The notes under the pieces are model-generated. The model saw only the letters and a list, made by a program, of their open reading frames with translations. It did no database searches and was not told the DNA's origin. This document shows positions 50,222 through 62,600 of a stretch of DNA of 64,000 bases, piece after piece. Origin of the DNA: Venturia oleaginea (lineage: Eukaryota > Ascomycota > Dothideomycetes > Venturiales > Venturiaceae). The translations under genes were made by a program, and so were the position numbers. Each line of letters starts with the position of its first letter. Position 1 is the first letter of the stretch. The stretch is from positions 806,001 to 870,000 of the forward strand of contig JABMLP010000012.1 of NCBI GenBank assembly GCA_013176395.1, in the 5' to 3' direction.

Positions 50222-50414
50222 CGTGGCCGAGTCAAGTCAATGCATCGTTAAACCCTCTCCCATGCAACCAGAGTGGATGGAGAAGAAGAGAGAGAGAAGT
50301 ATATAGTATGTACATACAACAATCCCCTCAACAACCCTCGATTGCAAAACCAGAAAAGGAACATCCCACTCAAGAAGACCATCCCATCCGTCCTCAATCT
50401 CCCCAAAATCAATC

Positions 50415-53400
50415 CTAATACCCATCAAAAACCAAAGTCTGATTAAGCAACAACGTCCTAGAACTAGATCCCACAAAAACGGTCTTGGTATAATCACTAA
50501 TAAACCAGTTCTGAGAGACCGTATCCCAATTACTCACATCTCTCCTCGTAAGATTAGTCTGGAAGGTCACAGTAGCACCAGGAGCAATGGTAAGACGATC
50601 AAACTGTCTCAAGACACGGACGGGATCGTTCGGTCCACCAAGCGAGACATAAACCTGCACGACCTCGTCACCCTCAACTTTACCCGTGTTCTCAATGGTG
50701 GCGGATACGGTGAAGAGGACGTCGTAGAGTTGTGGGTTGCCGCCTGGTCCACCTCCAGCTGCGATGCGTGGCTGTGGTGATCCGTCCCTGGAACCGGCTG
50801 GGAGGTTGTCATTGGCGTAATCTTTATCCTGGCTGGCGGTGGCGGCGTCTGAAGAGTTGAGGTATGGGTAGACGTACAAGCCGACTTGGGTGAAATTGGC
50901 TGGGAAGAGGTAGTCAGCGGTGTTGTTGCTGAATGTGCCGAGGACTGGTGCAGCAGCTGTGGAGCCAGTGGTGGGTGTGTATGTGTCCACGCTGTAAGAC
51001 TTGACTTGGAGACCAGAGTAGGCAAAAGTTGTGTAACTCAGTCCGAATCCGAACTCGTAGATAGGTGCGATTTCTGCCTTGTCGAAGTGTCGGTAGTCAA
51101 TGAAGTTTCCTTCAGTGAACTGGACCTGGGGCGCGTTGCCTCCGTTGTTTGGTGTGTACAATAGGTCAGTTCCAAAGTCCTCACGTTTGGCACCCATTGT
51201 GAACGGCAACTTGCCACCTGGGTTGTATCGACCGTACAAGACATCAGCAAGAGAGTTGCCGCTCTGCTCGCCAGGAAGACCCGCATATAGAATGGCAGTA
51301 ACGTTTGGGTTGTTGTACCAGTCTGAGACGATGACTGGACCAACACTGTGAATGACAACGATGGTGTTGTTGCACCTAGCGGTGACATTCTGGATAACAG
51401 TGTCTCCATTCTTCCAGACGGTCAAGTTGTTGCGGTCACCAATGTTACCATCAACAGAGATGTAGCCTTCACCGGCGCCGGCATTGACAAAGACGATGGC
51501 GGTGCTGACTTGACCGGCCAGAGCAGCAATCTGGCTATATGCCCAGTTGTTGGTGACGGATTGTACGATGGCATTGTTCTGTAGGAGCTCGTTTTGGATC
51601 GCAGTCAGCGGACTAACCAAGTAAGGGAAGTCAGCAGTTCCTGAAATAGTTAGCCTGAACATGTTCCACTCAGAATTGAAATACACACCTGAACCCCATC
51701 CCATTGCAAGGGTTCCATTGGCAGAGCCGCGGTCAGGGCTACCATTAGGTCCCCATGACGAAGTATCAGCATCCTCTCCGAACACACCGGTGAACTTCTC
51801 CTTCCCAGTCAACGGAAGAACTCCAGAGTTCTTGAGCATAACGATAGACTTGGCAGCATGGTCCCTAATGTTCCTGAAATGCTCGGCGCGGACATCAACG
51901 TGGTGGTTGACTTGCTGATAACGTTGATCAACCGCAAAATGCCGGTAGCCAAAGGTGTCCTTGGTCCACGAATTGAAATTAACTGGAATGCTCTTGGTGT
52001 CACGACCGACAAGATAGTACGCAGCCATGATACGGGTAGCCATGTCGTCAATGCGCCATTCTGGAACAGTGCCGTTGAGGACCGAGAGGGTCAAATTGGC
52101 GCCCCAAAATGATTTTCCGGTAAGGAAAGCGGTGTCACCAGGCATGCTCATGTCCTGATTTTCTGTTAGCATCGTAACGAGCGTCTCACCCGCGTAAACT
52201 CACAAGACCAGCCAACGTTGTAGACACTCCTCCGTGCTGTGCTGCCCAATCGCTGTGACGGGTTGTTAGTCATGTGCGTCTCTCACACGAAATTGACACA
52301 ACTTACCTCATCACGAATCCCTGAAAGCCCAGCTCACCCTTAAGGATGTAGTTCATGAGATAAGAATTCTGGCAAGCGTAGCTGTTGTTGACCTGATTGT
52401 AACTGCACATGATGGAACCCGTTCCAGCGCGAACGGCATCCGCAAAAGGCCATAGGTAGAGCTCATGGAGCGTGGTGTCGTCAATGTTGGAACTGACAGC
52501 CTCGGAGATGTTGAAGCCCCATCCACCCCATTCAGGACCTTGTCGGAAATGTTCCTGCTCGTTACCGATGAAATGCTTGGTGCCTACAGCGCAATTAGTG
52601 TCCAATCCTCTTTATCACCGAGGCAGCTCAAACGTACAAGCAATGACACCAGCATCTTGCATGCCCTTGATCGTTTCCGCGACTGCGATGCCAGATAAAA
52701 CAGGATCAGGAGAGAAGCCTTCCCAATTCCTACCTCCCTCGGGCGATCTTCCAATGGGTCCCACAACAGGACCTAGTTGTACATCCACGCCTTTGGCGCT
52801 GTGCTCGCTGCCCATATCATGGCCTCGCTGGTACCAGATATCCCTGTCCCACGAAGACGCAACCGTTCCACCAGCGGGAAACGCAGAGGAATAATCGGCG
52901 AATCGAATACCAAGCGGCGAGTCCTGCATACACAGCGACGGGAAGTTAAGGCGAGGAATTTCACCGACATTTCTGCGCATGACAAACCTTAGCTTCTTTC
53001 CCGGGTCATTCGAACAATGATTGTGTGTACTCACCCCACGCAAGCTTCTCCTTCCCAACCGACACCAGTGGTCAGGTTAACCTTCTCCAGCAAGGTGAGC
53101 TGTTTCACGAAAGCTTGGGCTTTTTGGTACGCAGTTTCCCAGCCTCCGCTGCCGTCCATCCATGGTGAAGGATAATAAGGAGGACTCGTTTGACCGAATT
53201 GCGCGCCGGGGTTTGAGCTTGTGGTGGAATTAGACTATTCGCGATTGTATGATCAGTATCCAAGCTCACATGTGCGATTTCTTGTGCTTTGGAAGCCGAA
53301 TGGTTGGGAGCAGTAGATCACAAATGACAATGGTCAGAATGCAACTAATGGCTAGGAAGCCCAGGACAGAACACGGCCACTTCCGCCAGAGGGTGATCGC

Positions 53401-53579
53401 TGTCAAAGGCATCAATAGCGCGTGGTGTTGACATTTGGGACTCGAGAATGCAGGTGAGAAGGGAAGCAAAGTTTCGTGCTTACATATTGACGCGATCGGA
53501 GCTTCGACGTCCAGGTCGCCGGAGTGGCTGCTGCGCTAACGGCAAGCAAGCTTGCCGCTGCACCCAAAGAAAGCTTCAT
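50415..53579 (-). CDS. Secreted GH3 beta-glucosidase, seven exons
   Basis: 882 residues. It hydrolyses terminal beta-D-glucose from cellobiose and related glucosides outside the cell. Exons (minus): 53579-53484, 53234-53035, 52972-52638, 52583-52307, 52252-52204, 52154-51689, 51640-50415. All introns are GT-AG and the phases close exactly; five of six are 48-62 nt and the first is 249 nt. Signal peptide [22 protein letters not shown]3 motifs in order: [59 protein letters not shown] and [10 protein letters not shown]. The aspartate of SDW (about residue 304) is the nucleophile. [16 protein letters not shown] and the [17 protein letters not shown] region form the second domain; a fibronectin III-like C-terminus ([13 protein letters not shown]) follows. 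Confidence 0.95.
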
Positions 53580-55132
53580 CGTGAAGAGAAAAGGCCTCTT
53601 CTGCCACTTGTATGCGGGACAGAGATGCGGTTGATAGAAATATGTTCCGACTTGCTGCCTTCCAAAAAGATAAGATGTTGATAGTTCGGCCAGGCAAATT
53701 GAAAAATAATGGAATGGATAAGTTTGTCGTGTTGGGTAAGGTTAATCAGGTGCGGTATGGAATGGAGTTATCGTCGTTACCCTGAATATCCAATTCTTGG
53801 TCGAACGGGCAAACAGGAGCAATCCTACCTTTCTATAGCTGCAAGCTCGATTTTATTCTTTCACAAAGCAGCAGTCAGCTCCCCAGTCTGATGACGTTCT
53901 AGTCACCAAAGCAGTTAGATATGCAGGCGAGCAACGCGGTTCCTGGACCCAAAAGTCTTGGAGTAAGGGGAGAAGTCTACCAACCATCCGCATCGTGTCT
54001 GCGTCGAAGCTCGAAGCAATTCCACCTTCTACGACCGAAGTAGCACTTCATCCGCGCTCAATCGCATTCACCAAGTCCACGATCCCGGAATGCTGCGGCG
54101 GCACCAGAAAATCTCTTCGTGTCACTGGTGTTTGTCTGCGGCGAGGTGGTGATGTTTCGCGCAAGATCATACCGAAAACGTAAACTATACCTCAAAGGCT
54201 CTACTTCCTCATGACTCGCCGTCACAAACGCCGAAATGTGGACATGTTGAGCGGGGCCTCCTACGGGAAGGACCCCGATGATTTGCGCTAGCGGGCTCCC
54301 TCCCCATGTTTGCCTTGTTCGAGACGAGGCGATACGGTATAAATCTTAGTCAGTATACCCCGCAAAATGGTGGAGTCGTACGATGGAGTCGCTTTCTTCT
54401 ATGCAGTTGAACTGCACTGGAGAACCTCTTTGATCGGTGGACTAATTCATTCCAGGAAGGTGCAAATGCAGGCTGCTGCCATCAGCCGCACAACATGCTT
54501 GGAAGCGTCAGTGGCCCAATAAAGTCAGCAGAATGCATTACCGGTCTTCCAAGCGGGTCTGATTGAATCAGAATTGAAGGAAAATCGTTGGACGGCTGAC
54601 TTGTGTGCATCCGAGACCGCAATCCTGTTCTTCCCAAAATATTATTTGTGGACATTCTGCCGCCTCCAAGTTTTCTCCAACTTTCTCCAACATGTTCCTG
54701 TGGAGAAGCGAGAAGCGCTCGTGCGTCTGTGTGGAGAAATTGGGGACTCCACAGCAGGTCTCGTGGGCGCTTACCCGACCGCCAGTTCATAGTCGTACAG
54801 GGTCTCAACTCGAGCAGGCAAAGAGTTATTCCAAGCGGATTGGGTTGGTGGTTGACATCCGGCACTTTCTTTCGGAAAATGCACTTGCATCCCCGAAATT
54901 CAGCCCGTTATATTTCACTCGCCAAATCCAGTTGGTGCATTGCCATTAAGAAGACCGAAGCTCGTATCCGTGTGGGACTTCTTCCGAATCCGAGTGAACC
55001 TTGGTGGTTTGCTAGTGAGCTTCTTTTTCCAGATGATGTGATATTCAACGCTGTCCATGTCGAACTGATTGCCGTCTACCGTAAGGTCAGCCCGGCCGAG
55101 AAAACAATTGGCAAACTGAACCTATTGAGGCC
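53580..55132. other. Promoter region of the GH3 gene and spacer
   Basis: No firm gene. A minus-strand stretch at about 55110-54920 reads DLTVDGNQFDMDSVEYHIIW and KKKLTSKPPRFTRIRKKSHT, and the opposite strand is also open (54603-55427). Neither has a known domain. Either could be an unannotated exon. Confidence 0.35.
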
Positions 55133-56197
55133 TCATTTCCTTCCGCCCCTGCCACCTCTTCTTCCACCATCTCCGCCCTTCGTTAATGCTTCGGGCAATT
55201 CGTTGACAACCTGGCCGTCCCTCACCAAAATCCCAACACCGCGCTTTCTCTCCTCAACCCTAGCAAAATATGCGAGTGGTACAAGACCGCTCCCATCCCC
55301 TTCGCTCAAGATGACTCCATTCGCACTTTTCCAGAACTTCAATCCACCTTCTAATGCCTTCTTAATGTCGATGAAGACCAAGATAGCGGATGTGCTTCTC
55401 ATTCCTGAGATGGCTGGTTCCCTTTGAGCTTCTGAAGTTGTATTATTAGGACCCTCGAGTACTTCGAACCCAGGAGGTAACCCAGAAGCAAAATGAACGT
55501 GGTTTCTCGACATCTTTTTCAATCCTGCTGAAGCCACGATCTGCGGCCATGCTTTGTGGGTCGTTCCATGGACAACGATTGATGGCAGCTCCGTGTCCAA
55601 AGTGATAGGCTCAAGTAAGCCCTCTTCCTCAACTTTGATACTGTGGCCTTGATTGGCACGAATGAGAAAGTTTGATGGGTCGTCGTTGTCGATCTCGAAT
55701 GTGACTGGTGCCGTCGATGCTTCTGCGGTGACTGGTGCTTCTGTGGTGTCTGCTGGTGCTTCTGATTTTTGAATCATGGAGAAGCGTTGTTTGTCATTTG
55801 ACTCAACAATAGAGCGGAGTTCGGCGAAAGTGACCTTGAGAGATTTGAGGTTACGGTTTTGTAGCTAGAGTAAGAGTTGCAGGTTAGAAACTGAGCAGCA
55901 AAAGCCCAAAGAATTAGAGCATAGATTGCAGCAGAGTGAGAGAAATCCAGCATCTCAAAGTGAAAGAAAGTGCATACAAACGCACAAACAAACCCTAAAT
56001 CCACCCTCCCAATCCAACAACTTGATAAAACAATCATAACTCACCACTTCATCAACCCCCATATACCCGCCCCTCCCCAAAACCATTCCCTCCTTCTCAG
56101 CCCCATGTCTAAGCAACCAACTCATCTTCTTCGACACCTGAACCTCCCTCGCCACAGGCCCTCCACGCCCACCACCACCCCCGCCACCTCGGGCCAT
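55133..56197 (-). CDS. TPT1: tRNA 2'-phosphotransferase, two exons
   Basis: 294 residues. It removes the 2'-phosphate left at the splice junction of ligated tRNAs, transferring it to NAD+, as the last step of fungal tRNA splicing. Exons are 56197-56045 and 55864-55133 with a 180-nt GT-AG intron. The start is the first ATG (MARGGGGGGG), since the upstream frame begins with TTG. KptA/Tpt1 motifs are VSKKMSWLLRHGA (about 21-33), FLIRANQGHSI, VVHGTTHKAWPQIVASAGLK and SRNHVHFASG, with the Arg-His-Arg-type active residues expected in these blocks. N- and C-termini carry Gly/Arg-rich RGG-like tails. The middle insert (EAPADTTEAPVTAEASTAP) is low complexity. Confidence 0.93.
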
Positions 56198-57642
56198 TCT
56201 CGCAATCGTTCGACGAATAGTGAGGTACTTCGTTATGAAAGTCTGAATTCGAGAAAGTGTATATAAGCACAGAATCAATAAAGTCGAGACGTCAATACAA
56301 GTGTAGAAATTCCTTGCCTGCTTTTAACGTTGATGAATTTTCGGTCCCGTGAGAAAGGCGACCTGAGCAAGATCGTTGCCTGTTGCGAGAAGAGAGAAGT
56401 GAAGTCGGAATAACCTTTGTTTGCGGAGGTGAGCCCTGACTGTATGTAACTGGATCTGACTGAAAGGGATTCCGTGGATAAGGGTTTGGGTTTGGGTTTC
56501 AGCTGATTTGATTGATGTGTGATGACAGTGCCCAGCTGACAGGGATCATCTAGCTATAATTCGGATCTCCTATTTTCGGCGACATTGAGGACGGTACGAG
56601 TCAAGAGAGGAATTCATATTGGATGGAACATTGACGAATGGGAAGGCTTGATTACATATTGGGATCGGTTTACTGCTACCTACTTATCTGTTGTAGAGAC
56701 GTGTTTTTGCGATAGTCTTTTCACAGTGGAATTGTTTTTTCCGAAACTTGCGGGAATTATAGGTCTTTTCATTTTCCAGAGTACGTATAGCTTATTAACA
56801 TAAGTCGAACGCGTATAAAGTGAAATTATCCAAGCATGTTCATCACAATCAGCAGGAACGGCAAACACAAATACATACAGCATATCGTCCTATCTACATT
56901 GGCATTCTTGGACCAGAAGAGGAACAAGTTGTCGATGTTGTTGTAGGACCAAGGGAATCAATCTCAAAGAAAATAAGTTTCTAGAAAACGAGTTGTAAAG
57001 TATACCAGAGCATCAATACTCGACTTTCAATGAAAGCTCGCGAACCTATGTATTTTATCTCGATGTCCAGAAGAAAGTAAGCATATGAGCCAACCGCTCT
57101 CTGCACCAGCTTAGCTCCCCTCCTCAACACGTGCCTTCGAGCTGTCCAGCTCCCCGCCGCCATCACATACCCTTTTGATTCTACATCTAATACTTGGACA
57201 CCAACGCTAAGATTTTCTACAGACTTCTCTTGAGATATTGATATCGGTCGCTGACCACATATGAATGCGCTAACAGATACGCGAGCTTGACCAAGGGTTC
57301 AAGAGTATCCAGTGCAGGCAGCATTGTAAGGCCAGAATGAATAATAATCAGCGCGGTTTCGAAGACAACAGTCGCATCGTCCGGGAGGGATATGCCGTAC
57401 CGGCAGTTGTCCAAATCGATCTCTGTTGCTGAAATAATCCCGAAAACCACTTAGTCGAAGTCGCCAGATATCCAAACGGTCCGATTTCACTCTGCGAGAC
57501 TGGTATGAAGGTTAAACTTTTGACAGAACCCACACCGCTTTTCGAGTCTAAACTATCTTGTCGTCCGCACTCGAGATGACATTCGTCAGCACTCTTTCAT
57601 CCCTTTCCATAGGTTGTCTGTCGGTGCCATTCGTAACGCCTA
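56198..57642. other. Intergenic region TPT1 to DFG10
   Basis: No firm gene. A minus frame at about 57450-57217 (EIDLDNCRYGISLPDDATVV, ETALIIIHSGLTMLPALDTL) has protein-like composition and a possible TTTCAG acceptor just upstream. It may be an isolated exon or relic, but no family is recognised. Confidence 0.35.
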
Positions 57643-58758
57643 CTACCATATCAATGGAATCATCCTGGCCTTTCCCTTTACTTTCTCTTGCCCGAATCGC
57701 GTTGCGTACCATTTGTAGGTTCCATTTGCTGTTACGCCTAGATTAACCACGACGAAGATTAATGCTGCGGCTAGTGTCTTGTTCACATATTGACCACGAG
57801 GTGCAGCGGCAATTGCCAGCCCAAAATATTCAGCGCATTCACAAAAATAGTGAGGCGTAAGAGTCAGTGAGAAGAGTGGATGCGCTGGGAAGGAGTATGT
57901 GCCAACTTTGCGGATAGACCAAAGATATGCGTGAGCTCTGTTCTGAGCGACAGCGGCGATGATAAAGATGCCCAGGCCAACAGCAAGCTGCGCATTGAAG
58001 CCGTTCGAGATCTTGAGTGGTGCCTGAAGGAAGTTGTGGTAGGTAGGGCGGTCGTTGAGAAGAGATTCTACCAGCAGCGTGTTAGTATCCTGTGTGCCCA
58101 GCGGTACGGAGAGATGAGACTCACTGCATCCCTCGATCCATATCGCGACATTCGCCAGCACGTAGAAACCGATGCCCATACACCAATGTCCTATCCACAT
58201 CCGCGAGGTTGACTTTGGACCTTGGATACACTCTGCAAGTCGACGGCAGCCTTGGATTAGTAGACACCACCAGATGATGAGCGTTTGCTCAGAGGTCATA
58301 CGAGAATTGTACTCGTTAGTCCAATCAGTCAAGGTCGCAAGGAGATATCCTTGTGCCGTGATCTGATAGGCCCAAAACAGGGACAATGCGACGGAGAGTG
58401 CATAGAAGTGCAGAAACCAACCATGAGGCACGCAGTATGTGGCCAGCTGGTCAAGGAATGACTCAATAATAGCGTGGGTTGTTGCATAGTCCTCATGCAC
58501 AGGTGTCGATCTCTGGTTGGGATGGTCTTTTTTGGCGGTGTTCGTCCCTCGAGCGCCATATGAGAAGAAACGTTGGTTTAGTGGTGGTATGGCGAGAATC
58601 AAGAGTATCTAGAGAACGGCGGTTTAGTATGCGATGTGCGGATGCCAGCTGTGCGATGAGTGGTTGGCTACCGTGGCGGCGCCCATGACAAAGAGCGTTC
58701 TGATGATGGAGACGGGATCCAGTTGAACCAGACCCACCGAAGCCGTATTTGCAACCAT
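57643..58758 (-). CDS. DFG10: Polyprenol reductase, DFG10/SRD5A3 family, two exons
   Basis: 350 residues. Reduces the alpha-isoprene unit of polyprenol in dolichol synthesis for N-glycosylation, in the ER membrane. Exons are 58758-58672 and 58608-57643. The 63-nt intron has GTAGCC, a TACTAAAC branch point and TCTAG. Splicing joins RTLFVMGAAT to ILLILAIPPLNQRFFSYG, forming the first membrane segment. Several further hydrophobic segments follow. The C-terminal steroid 5-alpha-reductase domain has GTYSFPAHPLFSLTLTPHYF, CECAEYFGLAIAA, a long hydrophobic ALIFVVVNLGVTANGTYKWY and the typical end KGKARMIPLIW. Family is clear; the exact substrate is inferred from closest resemblance. Confidence 0.88.
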
Positions 58759-59659
58759 CTGCCACAGGAGTCGCAATGAAGCAATCAATTATTGGCAGGC
58801 GCAATCCTGCTCCCTGCTTCTTTCCGAGGCCAGCAAATGGAGAGTCGGCTCACGCTCAAGCTGTTTTGCGAAGTCGTGGGGAGAGATCTGGATCTGGAGA
58901 AATCCAAGCACGATGGCGGCAGACGTGTACGGCTGTCGAGAAGCAGACGAAAGCGCAGCGCCGCTGTCAAGCAGAGGCATTGAAGATAGTGGGCATGTTG
59001 ATGTACGGGAGAGAAAGAATTGTTGGCGATTGCTTGTGGAGACCAATCTGCTAGGTTCTCCTGTTTAGGCTTGGACCAGCCACGGTTCTCTTTATTATTA
59101 GCGTGACAGCTTGTGCGGGATGGAGCCAGTTTGACAGCTGGGAGAGGAGTGGAAGACGTTGAAGAGCGGGCGAAGGGTGCAATGAGTACCAGCAACCACG
59201 AGCCGACTTCTTCTCGTCCCATCTCCTTATCATCCACTCATCTATCATCATCATCATGTTCGCGACGAGGGGGTTTCGGGGGAGGGGCTGCAGCAACCCG
59301 CAGCAGATTGGCCCTGGCAAATTAATCAATGGCGGCGCAGGCTAGAGTGCAATGTAGGCTAGCCCGAGCAGCCATGTTGATCAGAGCACTGCCAGCCAGA
59401 CTCTCTCCAGTCTCGCTCGTCCGACAGCCCAGCACAACAACTCTGCTCAATCACCAATCCCACCACCACCAACCAGATATACACGTCCAAACCACCCATC
59501 CACTCGCGTCGCTCCGTGCGACAAACATCTGTCACCACACAAGGCCCCCAGGCACCCGCGTCGCCGAGTTGAGCTTAGAAACCGGCTCTTCTTGTTTCGC
59601 TTCACCCTCTGCGAGGCCAGCATGAGGCTGACGAGTCTATACTCGCAAAACCTCCCGTG
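58759..59659. promoter_or_regulatory. Divergent promoter region DFG10 / HOS4-like
   Basis: About 900 bp between two divergently transcribed genes. Small frames on both strands have no domain. The right part (about 59440-59640) is C-rich, A-rich sequence typical of fungal 5' leaders. Confidence 0.45.
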
Positions 59660-62600
59660 ATGACCAGCGGCAGCCTCATTCCATCGTCTGCAAACAATCC
59701 CAAGGCCTCGTCAACCCACAGCAGCTCCCACAGGAACCAGCCTGTTCGCAGTCCCTCTGACCGCCATTCCTCCCTCTCAAAGTCAAAATCACCCACGCCA
59801 GAAACGGTGACGACGTCTCCTCCTTCGCTTCGGGGCCTCAGTGGTGACTCCATCTCACGACACTCCAATGGCCAAGACGAGTCCGAGGCCGAGACGGAGA
59901 TCCTGTCCGACGAGCCAGAAAAGAGCAAGGCCCAACCTAAGAGGCGAGTTGTGAACCATGAGCACAGAGACGATGACCATGGATCCAGTCCAGCCCTCTC
60001 GAAGCGCAAGCACGCTGCCAGCACGGGATCGAGCAGGAATGGCGATGCGCTCGATAAGACGGAACGCAAGTCCAACGGCACTGATAAGCGTGAGAATGGC
60101 CAGCCAAAGACATCTGCAACCCAACGGCTGCGACTCCCACCTGATAATGGGTCAGCTACGTCGCGTGCGCAGTCTGCGGACGCTTCTATATCCCCACAAA
60201 GCCAACTCGACCGCGATCGACAGGCACGTTCAGCAGAGCCTCGGAAAAGGAAATTCAGCGACTCACATCGACCCTCAAAACTCGAACCACCACGGCAGAA
60301 ACTTCGACTAGACGGTACCAATAAGCCCGCTCCGACAAAACCTCACCACAAAATTCGCAGGCCGTCTTCCCCTCCTGAGGCACCAACGCCAGGAACGCGC
60401 ACGACTCATAAGCGATCCGCTTCGACTCAGTCGGCACTCCAAGCAGTGGTGCCTGCTCTCCAATCGCGCAAGAAGAGAGGGTCTTCGATCAGTACGAAAT
60501 CTTCAGATCGTCAGGAATGGAACAGTGGATCCTCGTCAGAAGATGAATCTCGTTTGGGGCCACCGATACCGCTACTCGCGCCTCTACCTCGATCAAGCCG
60601 ATCCACCCAAAGAGCCATGGCATCTCCTGCTCGCACTATGCCTCTTGGAAGTAAACGCGCTGATCGATATGGCCTGACACCGTTGTTGAAAGCGTGTGAG
60701 AGGGGTAGCTTTGAAGGCGTCAAGCAAGCTTACGAGGAAGCACCTGCTGAGCTCGACCAACCAGATAATGCAGGATTTGCGCCATTGCAAAAAGCTGCTT
60801 TAGGAGGCCACGCAGGTATTGTTCAGTTTCTACTCGACAAGGGCTGTCGCAGAGATTGCCACTCCACCGCGGAACAGGACTCACCACTCATTGATGCCGT
60901 GGATAATGGTCATATTGAAGTTGTCAAAATTCTATTGGCGGGAGGGGTCAATCCTCACCACCAAAACAACCAGGGGAAACGAGCAATCGACGCAGTGGAG
61001 GATGCCGAGGCTGAAGAGGACGAAAAGGCCGAGATGAAAGAACTGATTGATCAGGCTATGCGGGACTATGAAGGGTCCGACGGAGACGATGATGATGACG
61101 ATGACGAACCTGACCATAACGTGCCACGAAAAGAAGGATCGAGGGAGGACTTGCTCTATATTGAGCCCAATCGAAAAAACCTGATTGAATATTCGAGAAA
61201 AGGCGACGTGGTTGCGGTCGGCCACTTCATTGAGAGTGTGAAGCCCACCGTGGCATGTGCTGTGGTTGCAGCACGGGGTGGACATCATTTGGTACTCAAT
61301 CTTCTTCTAGCTGCTGGGGACAATCTCGCCGACCCGGACCCATCAAGACATGACGAGACGCCAATGCTTGCTGCGATCGGACGTGGCCATCTACGTGTTA
61401 TCAAGCTTCTGCTAGAGACCGAAAATTTTAACCCAACACGAATCACGCGAGATGGCAAGCGGTATTACGAGGTGGCCGAAGATATGCATGGGCCAAAATG
61501 GCAAAGGGAGGTCAATCTTCTGAAAGATCATTATGATGCATATGTGAACAAGAAGAAATTGAGTCCTGGCGGGAAAAAGAGAAAACATGGAGAGACGAGC
61601 AAATCAACAGAACATTCGTCCCGAATGCAAAAGGGCTCGGAATCTCCCAAAGCTTTGAAACACAAAAGACTGATGACCAGGAAAGAGATGCCAAGCAAAG
61701 ATTCAAAGCGAAGAAGTCGTCCAGTTCTTGATTCGTCTCAGAGTGAGGGTTCAGACTCTGAGGTGCGGATAACGAAAAAACCAATGCGGATACGGAACGG
61801 GTCCTTGGCGGGCAAAACAACTCGAAGTGATCCTCCGTCACCTATCACAAATCGACAATCATCTGGATCAAAATCGAAAAGTACGCCAATACCAACACCC
61901 GATCTCAGGCCGCCGCCCAAAGAAACGCGAAAGGTGCCAGGTCCACGCAAGCCATCATCTGAAGCAATCGAGAGTCATCCGTCATCTGACCAGGAGATGA
62001 CCAAGGACGTCAAGCCCGTCAAACAAGCAACACCAGAGGAAGAGCGTGAAGCTCGGGTGGCAGCAGAGAAGGGAAGGGCGGCAGAGCTCGATCGACAAGA
62101 AGAGGACACTCGCTTACGAAAAGAAGCCGAACAGCGCAGACGCGATGAAGAGGCAGCGGCAGCGGCAAGAGAAGCCGAAAGAGAAGCCGAAAGAACAGCA
62201 GCCGAAGCGGCCGCACGAGAAGCTGAACGTAAGGCAGAGGAAGAACGCATACGACTCGAGACAGAAAAGCGGGAACGCGACGAGCGACTTAACGCGTTAC
62301 CCACAGCCCTTCGGACCGCCGTCGAGAAAGGTTCCAAGCGACCTCTACGTTTCGGGCCGCCTTCCAAGGATCGCGGGGAAGAACTGGGGATCAGCATGCA
62401 ATTTTTACCCATCCACCTATTCACTCTGGGAGACATCGAACCCAACTGCGAAGAAGCTGAGAAAGATGAGCAATTGATGATGTCTTTTCAAGTCGTTGGC
62501 ATTCTCGGTCTTCCATCTGAGCTTCATATGACCGAATTTCCCGATTGGAAGAGGCAGGAGGTTGACCCTCAGCACCGCAAAATGTTCCTGCGTTCGTACG

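Noticed and set aside
54603..55427. Protein starting MCIRDR, a string known from sequencing-adapter contamination
   Set aside because: The DNA (GTGTGCATCCGAGACCGC) does not match a transposase adapter; it is coincidence, and the frame is mostly antisense to TPT1.
59602..60321. 239-codon minus-strand protein
   Set aside because: Antisense to the disordered Ser/Arg-rich N-terminus of the HOS4-like protein; no domain.
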